A DNA stretch of 64,000 nucleotides from Epiperipatus broadwayi (taxonomy: Eukaryota; Onychophora; Udeonychophora; Euonychophora; Peripatidae), in NCBI GenBank assembly GCA_028023455.1, contig JAQFVV010012416.1:1295767-1359766 (forward strand), given 5' to 3'. The notes under the pieces are model-generated. The model did not search any database and was not told the DNA's origin. It saw nothing but the letters and a program-made list of their open reading frames with translations. Each line of letters starts with the position of its first letter. The stretch's first letter is position 1. The translations under genes were made by a program, and so were the position numbers. Below, piece by piece: positions 11,560 to 24,622 of this stretch.

Positions 11560-13160
11560 TAGGATTCAAGATTCTGGATCATACTCATCAGCTCTGTCAC
11601 TTGCTACAACTTGAGTTTAAATGGGAAACATGTGTGTTGATAGTCTTCTACTTGCTTATTCCTATCCACTATGCCAAATCTCTTGTGTTTATATAAACTC
11701 AGAATACACACAGATTCGCACAAATACAGTTAAATATTTATTAAACAAATTTATATACAAATGCACTTACATATATTTAATAACAACTGATATAGTGCCT
11801 AAAACTACCAGCTATACTGTGGCAGCTTACCTCATGCTAGGTTTAAATTCTAGCAGCTTCCAGTACAACGTGAACTTGCCCCATTGCTTAATGATGTTGT
11901 GGACAACTTGCGCACTGCCAGTTATATGTTGCCGTCTGGCTTGACCTCCACAAAGACTACTGTTTTATAGTCAGGTCCTTTCCGTTAAAGGGAGCAGGCA
12001 GATTTATTGAAAATCTTCATCTATTGACCTATTTCGGTCATTGGTTAATTCATATTATCCATTCATTCATTAATTAAATTTATCTATCCACCAATTCATT
12101 GCTTAGTTACGATGAATGCTGAATTTGCTCAAGTCCATTGTTTGGCGGTAAGTTGAGTCGTAACAAACTCTTAAGCAGTAAGCCATTCAATTACTGTTTA
12201 TTTATTGCGACAAGAGAATTGTATTTTTATACAACCATATTGCTATCTTTTAATTACAAGCACAGCAATTTTATACCAATTATTCTCTATTTTTAAACTC
12301 TCCATTACATTTTTATGCCTTGCCTTTCTATTTTGCTTTCTTTTTGGAATTAGAATGTCTACATTCATTTAGTTGCTAATAATAACGACGCCATAAAAAG
12401 ATTTAAGAACATTACAAAATTGGCTTGGTAAGTAAATCCATGAAATAATTTCAAATATATAATCCCGGGTATTTAAATTTATCTCGCTGAAGTCTATTAT
12501 AGGAAGAACTAGTTTAAAACTCTTGGAATTTGTTTTCTTTGTAACTGATTTATGCGTGTTTTATCTATAGATATGGATTTTTAGATTTAAAAACAAATCA
12601 TATGTGCATTAAAGCAGATAATGAATTTACATTTCTAATAAACAAATATATAGCTAAACTTTTTTTTTTTTTTATCGACTTTATTTTAGAAACCAGTTTG
12701 TTATTCATTATCTTATTTACATATAAGCAAATTGAAAAGTGTAACAGTTATTAATCAATTTAGGCGGAGTTTAGTATTATTTTAGTTAGATCCATTGAAA
12801 ATTATGTTTTAGTAAATAATAATTCATTCTAAATTACAGTTTCTAGCTTTTGCACAAACGGAGCATAAAAATTCTCTTGAACTTTAGATCAAGAGAATGT
12901 CTTAGTTTTAATTTCTGACATTGATCTTTGGCAAGTCCCTTATTTCCGCTGCAGCTAAAGGGTTCTATTTCAGTTGGTTAGCTTGAGTCTAGAAGTTGGG
13001 TCGGCCACACGTTGTCGCGAGTTATTAATTTGGAAGGAGTTGTTAATAGTAATTTTTAAAAAATGGCACGCGTTGTCTTCGCTTGACAGCGCAAAGGATG
13101 TAAGCCACTCCCGAGTTGGTCTAGACAGACGGGAGATGAGAATTCTGATAGTTTAGAAAA
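11560..13160. other. Mixed unannotated stretch, locally less AT-rich
   Basis: Patches at 11840-11990 and 12940-13150 are richer in G and C than their surroundings. The latter holds a 60-residue frame (12974-13156) with no recognised domain. It could be an old exon, an LTR remnant or chance; nothing supports a product. Confidence 0.35.
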
Positions 13161-13733
13161 GGCCTTGAAATACCAGAAGCAAAGGGAAAAAATATTAAGA
13201 TTTGTTTATCAATGTTAAATATTTATTTTTTCATAAACTTCATTTAATAAAAAATAATTACGGTAGAAGATTAATTGAAGATGTTTAGCAAACTTATGTC
13301 TGAGCTTAAAAAGATTACAAGATCCAAATGTAAATCAAAATTTAGAGAATTGTTCTGTCTTTAAAAATAGCCCCTGGTTCTGTCGGGCTTTTATGAAGTC
13401 GTTTAAATACAATTATGGATATTAAGCTTGATTTCAATTCTTGTTCTCTGTTTTAAAATATACTGCGCGTAATGAAACTTATGGACAGACGTTAAACATA
13501 TTGTGTCTATGCTTATAAAAGTTTATTAATTAAAAATCACATTTAATAGTTAATATTGTATAGTTTACATTGCAAAACATAAATAAATAAAATTAAGATT
13601 TAGGCGCCATTACTATTTGTATGTCTAAACTTTGTCACTACTGTTTAAAATAAAAAAATCGAGATAGCTAGATATATTTTTTTAAAAAATAAAATAATCT
13701 TTAAATATACATCAGCAAAACAAAAGTTTTTTT

Positions 13734-14127
13734 CAGAAGCGGTTAACAGATTAATCAAGTGCTTATGATCGTGGTTTACCGCTTTTCCTCTTGTTTTATC
13801 TTCTAGCTAAGAATATGTAGAGATAACTGAGTGATGTGAGTGGTGGGTAACGAATCAAAATTCCAATTAACCCGAAACTGCCTTCCCCCCAAATTCCAAT
13901 TTCCCTTCCCAAAATTAATCCTCAACCAAAAAATAAAACAACAGCTCTCTATTGCAGCGCCATTTATAGCGAGCGTGAGTAATCAGAAGCGGTCATCAGG
14001 TTAATCAAGTGCCTATGATTATGGTTTATTACTTTCCCTCCTTTTGTTTTATCTTCTAGCTAAGAATACATAGAGGTAACTACAATAGCACTCTATTGCA
14101 GCACCATCTATAGAGAGCTTGAATAAT
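13734..14127. repeat. Imperfect direct duplication, period ~250 bp
   Basis: CAGAAGCGGT...TTAATCAAGTGC...TTTTATCTTCTAGCTAAGAATA...CTATTGCAGC.CCAT.TATAG occurs from 13734 and again from 13984. The first unit carries about 100 bp of extra sequence (about 13830-13930) missing from the second. No coding is seen. A pyrimidine-rich run ending TTCTAG in both units resembles a splice acceptor but has no exon I can support. Confidence 0.75.
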
Positions 14128-14129
14128 CA

Positions 14130-16030
14130 GTGATTTGCAGATGGTGGTGATTTTAAATTCCCATTCCCAGATTGGTTTCAGATTTTTGCTTTTATCAGGG
14201 AGAGGCAAACTTACTATTGAAGAGACATTGTGATTTAATCATTTTGTGAGCTAAAAAAATTTAAATAATTTTTTTTAATATACACATACTCATATATGAA
14301 TCAATATTTGGATGGCTAATCGTTGTGGATGTGGACCAGCTATCTGAAACAGAAATCCTAAGCTTTATTAGAGTCTGTACAAATTTCTAAATATTATGTG
14401 ACCCCAATGGAAACTGCAGATCATAGGCATGACAAAGTAACACTGGCCATTGCACCCATACAAACTCTTACCACAAATATTTATTGCTCAGATGATCATG
14501 AGTAGTGTGAGTGCTGGAAATGTCAGAGGTGGAACTGTAGCCCATGAACTTTGAATCCCTGAGTCTACTATTCTATCCAAATTGCATATGGCAGTGCATT
14601 TCTGATTATACAATCATCATTAACAGTTGTGTATATATATTTAAGTCATTTAAAATCAGACAATAGAGGGGATGGAGTCATATTGTATGACTTTTATTGA
14701 CTATACAAAGCAATCTGTGAAACACAAATAATTCCTCATATATTAATACTGGTTACTTAATGTATGTATATGACATCTTGCAATACTGTATTTCCAATTC
14801 TGCCGCAAGAAACTTTTCAAAAAAGTTGTTGCTACCCTGCACCATATTGTATTTTTAGCCATATCTTCCCAATGAAATCACTACCCTGGCTTCTATGAGT
14901 ACAAAAGATTGTAAATTATTGGCAAATCAATTTCCAAAGTGCTGAATTATGTTGGTACATCGATACACCAATTATTTTATCTAATCAGCATTTGACAGCC
15001 AGACTTCATCCAAAACTATCTAAATCAAGAAAAATCAGATTTATGAAAACCAGAGCCAAAAAAATAATGAGGTAAACAAAACCCCAGATCTCCATTTTTA
15101 AATTACTTAAATGAGATCATTTTTTAAAAAAAGGATTTGATTTCTTTTTTTTTTGCAGTATTCATAAAATTATATCATTTATAATGATTGTTGATAAAAT
15201 ATTTTTTTGTGTGTAATAGTAATAGATCCCCCTTATTAAAATTACATTTATGTTATATGATGATTTGCGAACCCTAAAATATCTCTATTTATTACCATTG
15301 TGGGCACAGACTTTCCAGATAATAATAATAGATTTGGAGTTTGTTATAAGAAAATTAGTATCAATACTTCATCTTTAAATACAGACATTATTAATATAAA
15401 TAACCAAGTAGTAGATTGCTCGGGAGTTCATAAAAAGCATTTGAGCACAGGGCTTGAACTCTACCATTGCTGTAAACTATCCAGTCATTGATTTCTAGGT
15501 AAAAGGAAAGGAAACTGAAAGGCAGATATGTATAACTGTTCAAACAGATTGGGCTGGGTTCAAAATCTAAGGGATTTTGAAATTTCCAGCTTTTGGTTTA
15601 AATAGTAAAATGGAGTTTAAAAAAAGTTGCTTCGATCTTCTGAATATTTAAATGGTGATGCTTATCATGAATTCTATAATATACATAACCAATGATCAAT
15701 ATATATATATATATTATGGTGCAATAATTGTATGCCTCTCCACAAGATGTTAAAAATAGATACTGTCCCTGTCTTGCTTGAGAGTATGAAAGTTATCAAA
15801 ACTGTCAACAAGAGCAAGGAAATCAGATGCTGATACCTCTGTAACTCTACAGATATGTTATTCATTAAGTAAAACTTAAATTATATATTTGGGTTAGTGA
15901 TAATGTCTATCTTAATAAATGACTAGTAACAGATATTAATATATTTCCATAGTCTATATGAAAGTTGTACAGCAGAAAATTTGAAACCTGTCACTTAAAC
16001 TACAGTAAATTTGTTATATATATATATTCA
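14130..16030. other. Unannotated stretch
   Basis: No domain or repeat was identified. Small frames at 15300-15491 and 15674-15865 look random. A short (TA)n is at 15699-15716. Confidence 0.4.
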
Positions 16031-16032
16031 GC

Positions 16033-16165
16033 AAATGATGAAGATATGTGTGACAGATTTTTTTCTGGGACAACTGATGAGCACTGGTTTAGCATAAAGT
16101 ATGTATCTAGGGGATCATTTACCATTTTCACATGTCTTTGATCATATATTTCAGTAATGTGTGAT
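16033..16165. repeat. Partial copy of the fold-back arm seen at 34.7 kb
   Basis: 'GAAGATATGTGTGACAGA', 'GATGAGCACTGGTTTAGCA' and 'GGGGATCATTTACC' match the right arm of the fold-back at 34433-34927 ('GATAAAGATATGTGTAAGA', 'GAATGCTGGTTTAGCA', 'GGGGATCATACC'). Only one arm is legible here, so it is a truncated or decayed copy. Confidence 0.6.
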
Positions 16166-16169
16166 GATG

Positions 16170-18080
16170 TAAAAGTTTGAAATATATTTAAATATATACT
16201 ATATAAAATTAAGTTTTAAAGTATCTCTAAAAATAATGTGTATATGAAGTTAAAATTGCAACATATGCCATATGGATTACTTGGAAAAGGTATATTTCTA
16301 ACATATCTGCAGTGTGATCTGAGTTTTGGGCTGATGGATAGTTGTGATAGAATTGAACTAAAGGTAAAAGATGCACAGACAAAAAAACTTGCAAACTTTA
16401 TATAACTTATTGGAAGTTTCAGTTACTTCCTGTTCAGGTATTAAAAGAGCAGTTATGGGTGATCTTACCTTCTAGTAATCGACTCATCCAGATCACAATC
16501 TTATCTTGATTGAATTGATCATTCATCACTACAGATCAGTAAATATATGTATAGATAAAATATAACCAATGATAGAAACAGGCCAACACTGAAGATGCTC
16601 AGTGAATCCAGTTACTCCTATTAATGAAAAGATCTGGGTATAAATTAGCAAGCCATTTGGAGGTAGAACCAGGCAAAAATGGATATTATGATTGCCCCTT
16701 ATTTGATTGCCAAAAGCATTGAACAATGTCCACAGTTGACTGGGAAGCTGCAGATACTAAATCTGACATGAGATAAATGACCACTGTACATCTGGAAGTG
16801 TCATTGTATCTGGACATGAGGCAAGCTGCAGTTGTATAGCTGGAAGTGTTCGGCATATCTAGAAGGTGTCTCTTGCCTCACTGGTCAATGGTATCAGGAA
16901 AATATATTAGATATTTATGTGTAAATATCTTGTCATCTAGATTAAGGGATGACATTATTTGTTATGTTCATACAAGTTTATAAATCCATTTCCAAAGAAA
17001 TATGGTTAAACATGATATTATTCTAAAACTAAAAGAAAATTTTTTATGAGTAGAAAAAAAATTATTGACCATATTCATTTATGGAGACAAAAATATATGT
17101 GTTTACAAAGACATTAAGGTAATTAATTGAACTTTCTACAGCTATTCTCAATGAGTAAATATAACAGTAACACTCTTTTAATAATTGGTAATAATCATGT
17201 TAACAATAAAATGAAAAAATACAATATTTGCAAATTAAATTTTAGTCTAGGGGAATTTAAAGATAACAAATGGATGATCGTGTCCATGATGGAGTGATTA
17301 TATACAACTTATTTGTAATTGAAAAATCTATAATAGTCATAAGCAATGATCAAATTGTACATAAAAATAAATTTCTGTGCAGATTCAATTATATTTCCTG
17401 ATCATTACACCCCTCCACTTAATACTTTATTACATTAACAAAATAAACTATCAGCTTGGACTTCAGATGGGAAATGGCAAACAACAAAATTATTAACAAC
17501 AATATATTTAATTAATGAATAGAATTATATAATTTTAAAAAATGTCTTTATATATTTACACTTAAAATATTTATATGATGATCGCACATGAGAGAATACA
17601 TTTTTTTGTAGCTTACAATAATTCATAGAGAATAGCTATAGAAAATATGTCTTTGTGAGCTGACATATACTTTTGTTTCCATAAATGTTGGGATTATGGC
17701 CATTAATTGTTAATTTTTATTGTCTGCTAGCAATATTAACATTGTAGCTTCTTTTGGTTCATTCCATAGCAATTTTCGTATGAGAATTTCCATTGCAATT
17801 TTCCTCTGAGTATTTAAAATAGGTAGATTTGCAGATTAATTACAGAAGTACATTTCTATGGGATAGTCACTTTAGATGACTAATTTTCTTCATGTAGCAA
17901 ATAAACGTTAAATATTTCTTTAGCATTGAATGGGATGAACAGATCAGCAGGATCATAGTTAATTTTAGGGCATTTATTTGTTTACAGCTCCATATTCAGT
18001 TACAATTCTGGAAAGAGAAGGGAAAGCATTCTGGAGGGGTTTCTACTCCATAAAATGCATGATATTTACTTAAATAATTT
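16170..18080. other. Unannotated AT-rich stretch
   Basis: No coding or repeat structure could be supported. Confidence 0.4.
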
Positions 18081-18081
18081 T

Positions 18082-18307
18082 TAATATTTAACACAGCATT
18101 ACGCTGTTGCACATGTGCTTTGAAGATTTTAACTATAAATGAATGAATACTAACACTCAACCACATGATAAAGTCTTTGGAAAAGATAGAATGGCCAATC
18201 TATCTTTTCCAAAGACTTTATCATGTGGTTGAGTGTTAGTATTCATTCATTTATAGTTAAAATCTTCAAAGCACATGTGCAACAGCGTAATGCTGTGTTA
18301 AATATTA
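18082..18307. repeat. Perfect 226-bp palindrome (108-bp arms, 10-nt spacer)
   Basis: Arms 18082-18189 and 18200-18307 are exact reverse complements over 108 bp by base-by-base reading. They are separated by AATGGCCAAT, itself nearly symmetric. Single-stranded DNA or RNA from this site would form one uninterrupted hairpin. No terminal motif of a known transposon is evident. Identical arms mean either a very recent inverted duplication, gene conversion between arms, or a fold-back artefact of library preparation or assembly. Confidence 0.95.
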
Positions 18308-18612
18308 CAGTTTACAAACATCGCGCTATAAAAAAATGATTTATTTAAATAATCTTTACAAATTTTATCGATTTCTATTTAGTAAAAGACATGACAAAGA
18401 AGTAATAATATTTGTTTATAAACTTTTGAATTATTTTTAATTAAAATGAAATTTTAAAATAGAAGTTTAATTGATTTACATTCAATAGAATTGCCTCAAG
18501 CTTGGTATATACCAGGCAAATCAATATGGGACACTAATCTTTTTAGTAGATGATCTAGTTTTTTTAGATATGGAACAAAGGGTCGGAAAATATAGAACAT
18601 ATAAATTGTAAT

Positions 18613-19802
18613 AGTAATAATTGAAAGGTTGCTAGTCTTTCACATGTGCCTACTGTTGTTTCCCAGACAGCCAATTAGATGTTAAACAGCGGTCTGAAGA
18701 GCGATCAGGCCTTGATACATGACAGAGATTTTGATAAGAAAAGGATGAAACCACCCTTCTCTCTACTTAACTTTTTATATATATAAGCCAGTCTTAAGCA
18801 TCTTGGCTTGAAAGCTTGAAGATATAAACATATTCATTTATTACTGAGTTTTTAATTTACAATATTACAGCACGAAATCTTAGATTTACTGCACCACAAT
18901 TTTCTAGATGTTAATATAATTTATCAGCAACGTATTTAAATAACATTTGTCTTAATCACATGTTGTTATTAAATTAGTAATAATTGAAAGATTTCTAGTC
19001 TTTCACATGTGACTACTGTAGTTTCTCAGACAGCCAATCAAATTTTAAACAGTGGTCTTAAGAATGATCAGGCCTTGACACATGATAGAGATTTTGATAA
19101 GGATGATACCAGCCTTCTCTCTACTTAACTTTATATATATATATATATAAGCCAGTCTTAAGCATCTTGGCTTGAAAGCTTGAAGATATAAACATATTCA
19201 TTTATTACTCACTGAGTTTTTAATTTACGATATTACAGCACAAAATCTTAGATTTACTACACTGCAATTTTCTAGATGTTAATATAATTTATCAGCAATG
19301 TATGTAAACATTTGTCTAAATCGCATGTTGTTATTAAATTAGTAATAATTGAAAGGTTGATAGTCTTTCACATGCGCCTATATTATAAATTAAAAACTCA
19401 GTGAGTAATAAATGAATGTTTATATCTTCAAGCTTTCAAGCCAAGATGCTTAAGACTGGCTTATATATATAAAAAGTTAAGTAGAGAGAAGGGTTGTATC
19501 ATTCTTTTCTTATCAAATTCTCTGTCATAAGTCAAGACCTGATCGTTCTTAAGACTGCTGTTTAAAATCTGATTGGCTGTCTGAGAAACAACTGTAGCGC
19601 ATGTGAAAGATTAGACACCTTTCAATTATTACTAATTTAATAACAACATGCGATTTAGACAAATATTATTTACATATGTTGCTGATAAATTTTATTAGCA
19701 TCTAGAAAATTGCAGTATAGTAAATCTAAGATTTTGCATTGTAATATCTTAAATTAAGAACTCAGTGAGTAATAAATGAATATGTTTATATCTTCAAGCT
19801 TT
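18613..19802. repeat. Mirrored satellite block (~364-bp unit, 2 direct + ~1.1 inverted)
   Basis: Units start with AGTAATAATTGAAAG at 18613, 18976 and 19341 (periods 363 and 365). The third unit stops after about 40 bp at 19380 and is followed by the same sequence in reverse orientation from about 19387 to 19802 (inverted copy of GAAAGCTTGAAGATATAAAC and GAGTTTTTAATTTA; GTTGTTATTAAATTAGTAA inverted at 19627-19648). Each unit has a small inner (TA)n and a local hairpin AAGCCAGTC..AAGCATCTTGGCTT. No frame is conserved among units. The whole block can fold on itself. Confidence 0.85.
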
Positions 19803-20009
19803 AGACAAATGTTATAAATTGAAATAGTAGATTAAATATTTATACTACTACTATATTACTTCAAATTTAAGCTGCACTCTTTATTTAAATTTTGAAGATG
19901 TAAAATTAGGGTGTGGTTTAAATTCAAATCGAATATTTTAATATCTTATTTCTGATTACTTCTCACTCCCAATGGCTGCTTCTTTGCTTTACACTGTACA
20001 CATGATCAT

Positions 20010-20320
20010 TGATAGCAGTTTATGGAGGGGGGGGGGTTGCATTTTTTTAAAAATTCCTATTTAAGTAAATAAAAATGTTTATTATTTTTTCAATATCTAT
20101 TATATTATTATTTTATATTTTATTCCATTTTAAAATCCTACTGATTGCATAGTAGTATGATTTTTGATAGCAGTTTATTCAGGAGTTCCACATTCGCACT
20201 TTTCTTTTGTTTCTATTTAAGAAAATAAAAATGTTTATTATTTTTCAATACCTATTATAAAATCATTTTTATATATTTTTTTCCAATTTTCCAGTTTCAA
20301 AATTCTACTGAAACTTAAAA
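20010..20320. repeat. 155-bp direct duplication
   Basis: 'TGATAGCAGTTTAT' begins at 20010 and 20165, and both are followed by 'CTATTTAAG.AAATAAAAAT', then 'GTTTATTATTTTT.CAATA'. The first unit contains a poly-G run (about 20026-20036). Confidence 0.75.
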
Positions 20321-20329
20321 TTTTATTAT

Positions 20330-21650
20330 TCAATCATATAGTGAAAGTCATGGGTTTTCTTTTTCAGAAATACAATGAGAACTTATTTTTAGTGTAAACT
20401 CAAGAATATATTACTCGTACTCATTTCTAGTATATCTGTTTGAAAATCTAAATTGCACATTTAGTGTTTAACAGTTCTTGAACTTAGAATGAGTGCTAAT
20501 TGCTTCCCAACAAAATCATCAAATTTCTTTCCCTTATGTTAGAGTAGAAGCTACTTTAATTTTGTTATAATTTTATCCTTGGTGCATACTAATCAACAAG
20601 CTATGTAAAACGACCACACATGTTCATATAATATAATTTTTTATCATTCTGATATCTAACAACATAATTTTCTAAGATGTAATTCTTATGAATATGTCCC
20701 AATTTTCTGCATGGAAAACAATGTTTATTATAGTCAATTAATGTGTTAAGCATAATCACAATAACAATGGACTTTACAATAGGCTCATATAAAATTTAAA
20801 CTAGATCCTAAAACACTATAACATTAAGAACAAATACTTAAATAAGCCCAGATATATAAGAGCAAACTTGATTAACTTTATATTTTGCATTTATAAGGCA
20901 CAATTAATTTTAATACCTTTAGTAATCTTTGTAAAACAGATTTTGTCATCTATTTAAAATCTTAAATAGACAAAAACAAAGAAGTCTCTTTTTTTTTTGT
21001 CTATTTGTATTTTGATCTCTATAATATTATATAGCTCAGCTGGTTAAGTTGTATATATATAGATTGTGATATTTGTTTATAAAAATGACAGTTTAGCATT
21101 ATGCATTAGTATATTTTACATAAATATATGGTGCTAGCATAATGTATAGTAAACAAAAAACAGCTTAGATCACTCTAAGCATTAGTCACCAGAAGGAAAT
21201 TATAATCTCCAGATCATACACTGTTTTCATAACTATTATAAATCTCGGTGCACTCACTAATCTGTTAGAGTTTTAAAAGCTTTAGTGAATCCACTTGAGC
21301 TTAGAGAATATTTATATATATATACGCCATCCCTTAGTGATCATACTTATATCAGGGTTTGAATCCATTGTGGGATTGATGTTATAATCAATAATTGAAT
21401 TGTATAAATATATAATAAATAAATTGAATTTTCTATGAGTATAATATGTTTTTATTTATTTATGATTTTACGGCATGGTATATATTTAATCTATTAAGTA
21501 AGAAACAATTAATACCCATAATTAAAACTTAATGAAATTTTCTTTGTTTTTCCTATTCAATGATTAAACAATGTTTGTTCACAAATTTACTAAAGTTATA
21601 TTTATGGACTGGTCAAATATTTCCATAGATTGATGCCAAATTTTGAAAAT
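20330..21650. other. Unannotated AT-rich stretch
   Basis: No domain was recognised. A tRNA box-A-like string (TAGCTCAGCTGGTTAAG, 21031-21047) and a 'GGTTTGAATCC' string (21356-21366) lie about 310 bp apart, too far for a tRNA gene. Confidence 0.35.
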
Positions 21651-21652
21651 GT

Positions 21653-21663
21653 AATGATGGGGT
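21653..21663. repeat. 11-bp target duplication of RTE LINE (3' side)
   Basis: AATGATGGGGT, repeated exactly at 24949-24959, bracketing the minus-strand RTE element. Confidence 0.8.
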
Positions 21664-21671
21664 CATCATCA

Positions 21672-23740
21672 TCAACCATTATCAATCCACTGCAGGATGA
21701 AAGCCTTTCCAAGTTTAATCCATCTTCTCCAATCTTTAGCTTCTCTTCTCCACAACACCCCTGCACATTTTCTTATTTCATCCATCCATCTCACATGTGG
21801 TCTCTTTCTGGGTCTTTTACAATCTCTTGGAATCCAGTTTAAAATTTCAATTGTCCATCTATTATCATCTCTTCTAGAAATATGTCCAGCCCAACTCCAT
21901 TTCAATCTTTTAATTTTTTCAATAAGGTCAGTAACACCTGTTTGTTGTCTTACCCATACATTGCATTTTCGATCTCTTCTTGTTACTCCCAACATACATC
22001 TCTCCATACTCCTTTGAGTGGTCTGAAGTCTCTGTATTGCTCTTCTATTAAGTGTCCAAGTCTCAGATCCATAAGTAAGAACTGGTAAAACACATTTGTT
22101 AAAAACCATCCTTTTCAAACACATAGGCATATTTCCTTTTAGTATCAAGTTATTTCTACCAAAAGCACTCCAACCATGCTTAATTCTATGATTAATTTCC
22201 TCCATTATGTTTCCATCTGTATTAATAATCTGACCAAGGTATTTGTAACTGTTAACTTCTTCTAATTCTTCATAATCAATCTTTATTTTCATATTTTGAG
22301 CAAATCGATTAAACATTACTTTAGTCTTTTTAACATTTATCTTTAGTCCTACTTTTCTGCTTCCATCTGCTAACTCCTGCAACATTTCCTGCAGCTCTGA
22401 AGCATTATTTTCAAAAACAACTACATCATCTGCGAAATCTAAATGACTTAAATACTCTCCATTTACTTTCACTCCTTTAGTTTCCCATTTTAATCCACAA
22501 AATACTTCTTGCAGCACTGCTGTAAAGAGTTTTGGAGATATGGAGTCACCTTGTCTTACACCTTTCTCAATATTGATTTTTCCAGTATCATTATGTAATC
22601 TAATTGTTGCTGAAGGAATTTTTATAAATATTCTTTAAAATATGACAATATTCTGGATCTATACCTTGATGATCCAATGCTTTAATCACTGAAGAAATAT
22701 GTATAGAATCTAATGCCTTTTCATAATCTACAAATCCAAAACATAATGACAACTCATATTCGTTTGTCCTTTCTATGACTTCTCTCAATATCTGGATATG
22801 ATCTATTGTACTAAAACCACTTTTAAATCCATCTTGTTCTCTTGGTTGGTGGAAATCCAAAGTTCTCTGTAGACGAGTTGTAATTATCTTGGTAAAATTT
22901 TTATATAAAACTGATAAAAGGCTGATAGGTCTATAATTTCTAATATCTTCTTTATCACCTTTTTTAAATATTAATATTATTACTGCATTCTTCCAATCTT
23001 CCAGTACATCTTTATCATTTAGACAATTGGGTATATAACTTTGCTAAAATTGTTTCTATTTCTTCACCTGCTTCTTTTAATATATCAATTATAATTCCAT
23101 CATTTCCTGGAGCCTTTCCTTTCTTCATACACTTAATTGCATGTCTCACTTCTTCATTTAAAATTCTGGGCAATTCAGAAGATGTAATAGATATAGGAGG
23201 TACTTGTTCTTTATTACTATATAATTCTTGATAAAAATCTTCTACCAATTTCATGATGTCATCTCTCTTTTTAGTAATAATTCCATCTTTTTTTCTTATT
23301 GCAGATATAAATTTTCTACCAATACCAAAATGTTGTTTAACATTTTTGAGACTTTTATTTTCTTCTACAGCTTTCCTTGCTATTTCACAGTTATACTTTC
23401 TTATATCATTTTCAACTCTTTTCCGTACCATTTTACAAAATTCGAGATATTCAATTCTTTTTAATACATCATTTTTGTATATCTTCATATTCCTTCTTTT
23501 CTTCATAAATTCTCTAGTCTCAGTAGAAATTTTATTAGTCAATTGCTGCTTTTTTCTACCAGCTATGTTTGTTGCAGTTTTTAAAAGTGTATCAGTTATT
23601 TTCATATTAATTTCATTCAAATCTGAATCATGTTCAAAATCTCCTAACACTTGAAACCTATTTGTAAGTTCTAATTTAAATTCATTAGAATGTTTCTGAA
23701 GATTAGGAATATCAACTGTAAATATTGTTTTTCTTAATAA
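21672..23740 (-). pseudogene. RTE ORF: reverse transcriptase and C-terminal tail
   Basis: A linker rich in K, R and E (about 23400-23740) leads to KCMKKGKAPGNDGI (about 23090-23130). After a shift near 23012 it reads LIFKKGDKEDIRNYRPISLL, FVDYEKALDS (motif A; Asp kept, usual KAFD is KALD), and after a shift near 22605 KGVRQGDSISPKLF (motif B) and FADDVVVF (motif C, FADD at about 22425-22436). Then follow EEVNSYKYLGQIIN, VLTYGSETWTLNRR and the C-terminal WAGHISRR..RPRKRPHVRW block. The order and spacing match RTE reverse transcriptases. This copy can serve to align the other three fragments in the window. Confidence 0.9.
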
Positions 23741-24622
23741 TTTTTGTCTCTCTAGTTTTACATTAACATGTAACTTACACCTTACTAATCGATGATCACT
23801 TCCTGTGTTAAATTTATTAAGAACATTACAATCTTGAAATATGTATTTTCTGTTAGTCAAAATATAATCCAATTCTGCTGTACCTTCATTTGGATGCTTC
23901 CATGTCCATTTCCTTTTAACAAAAAATGAATTCATAATATAAAGGTTTTTCTTTTTCTGAAAACTCCACAAGTCTATGTCCTCTCTCATTTCTATTACCA
24001 TAACCAAAATTACCTACAGCAATTTCATCTTTCATTTGTCTACCAATTCTAGCATTAAAGTCTCCCATAACAATTTTAAAATGTTGTTTACTCTCATCAA
24101 AAGCCTTTTCTACATCCATATAAAAATCTTCTACTACTTCATCACTATGAGAACTTGTTGGGGCATAAATCTGAATATCTGCATTTGGTATCTGCTATTA
24201 AGTTGTATAACTAATCTTGCCACTCTGTCCGATACACCATCAATCTCCACAATATTGTTCTTCCACTTTTTATTTATAATGAATCCTACTCCACTTGTAT
24301 TTCCAATATGTACGCCTTTATAATAGAGTATATGTCCACTTTTTAAATCAATTGTTTCTTCTCCTTTTCTTCTAACTTCACAAAGTCCAATAATGTCCCA
24401 TTTAATATAAGACAGTTCTTCTTCTAATTCTTGCAATCTTCCTTCACTTGAAAGTGATCTGCAGTTGTAAGTACCTAAATAAAAAGTCGTCATCAAATGG
24501 CAGCCTGGGTCCGCAATCAGGGGATTCTTAGCACCCTCTGCCTTCGGCCACCAACCGCTGCCTTGGTTGGTGACTTTACAACCTCCTGGGAATAAGGGCC
24601 ATGCTTTATTTTTGTCTGTCAT
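23740..24622 (-). pseudogene. RTE ORF: APE-like endonuclease domain
   Basis: Read in three frames. The N-terminus has LGTYNCRSLSSEGRLQELEE and LCEVRRKG (the Glu of the metal site), then GVGFIINKKW and RVARLVIQL. After a one-base shift near 24177 it continues IQIYAPTSSHSDE, and MGDFNARIG (catalytic Asp/Asn) at 24048-24068. After a second shift near 23955 it continues with AELDYILTN and the SDHRLV motif (catalytic Asp-His) at about 23786-23800. These are the ordered motifs of APE-type LINE endonucleases, which nick target DNA for target-primed reverse transcription. All catalytic residues survive; only frameshifts inactivate it. Confidence 0.85.

Noticed and set aside
12974-13156. 60-residue frame in a GC-richer patch as a host exon
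   Set aside because: No recognised domain, no supporting splice sites or neighbouring exons. Left as unannotated.
21031-21366. tRNA gene suggested by box A (TAGCTCAGCTGGTTAAG) and box B (GGTTTGAATCC)
   Set aside because: The boxes are over 300 bp apart and no acceptor stem or anticodon arm can be drawn.
21697-22088. Plus-strand reading frames of 68-106 residues
   Set aside because: They are antisense shadows of the RTE reverse transcriptase on the minus strand.
23228-24323. Plus-strand frames of 78-133 residues
   Set aside because: They are antisense to the RTE endonuclease and RT coding sequence. Low-complexity S/F/I content is the usual mirror of K/E/N-rich codons.
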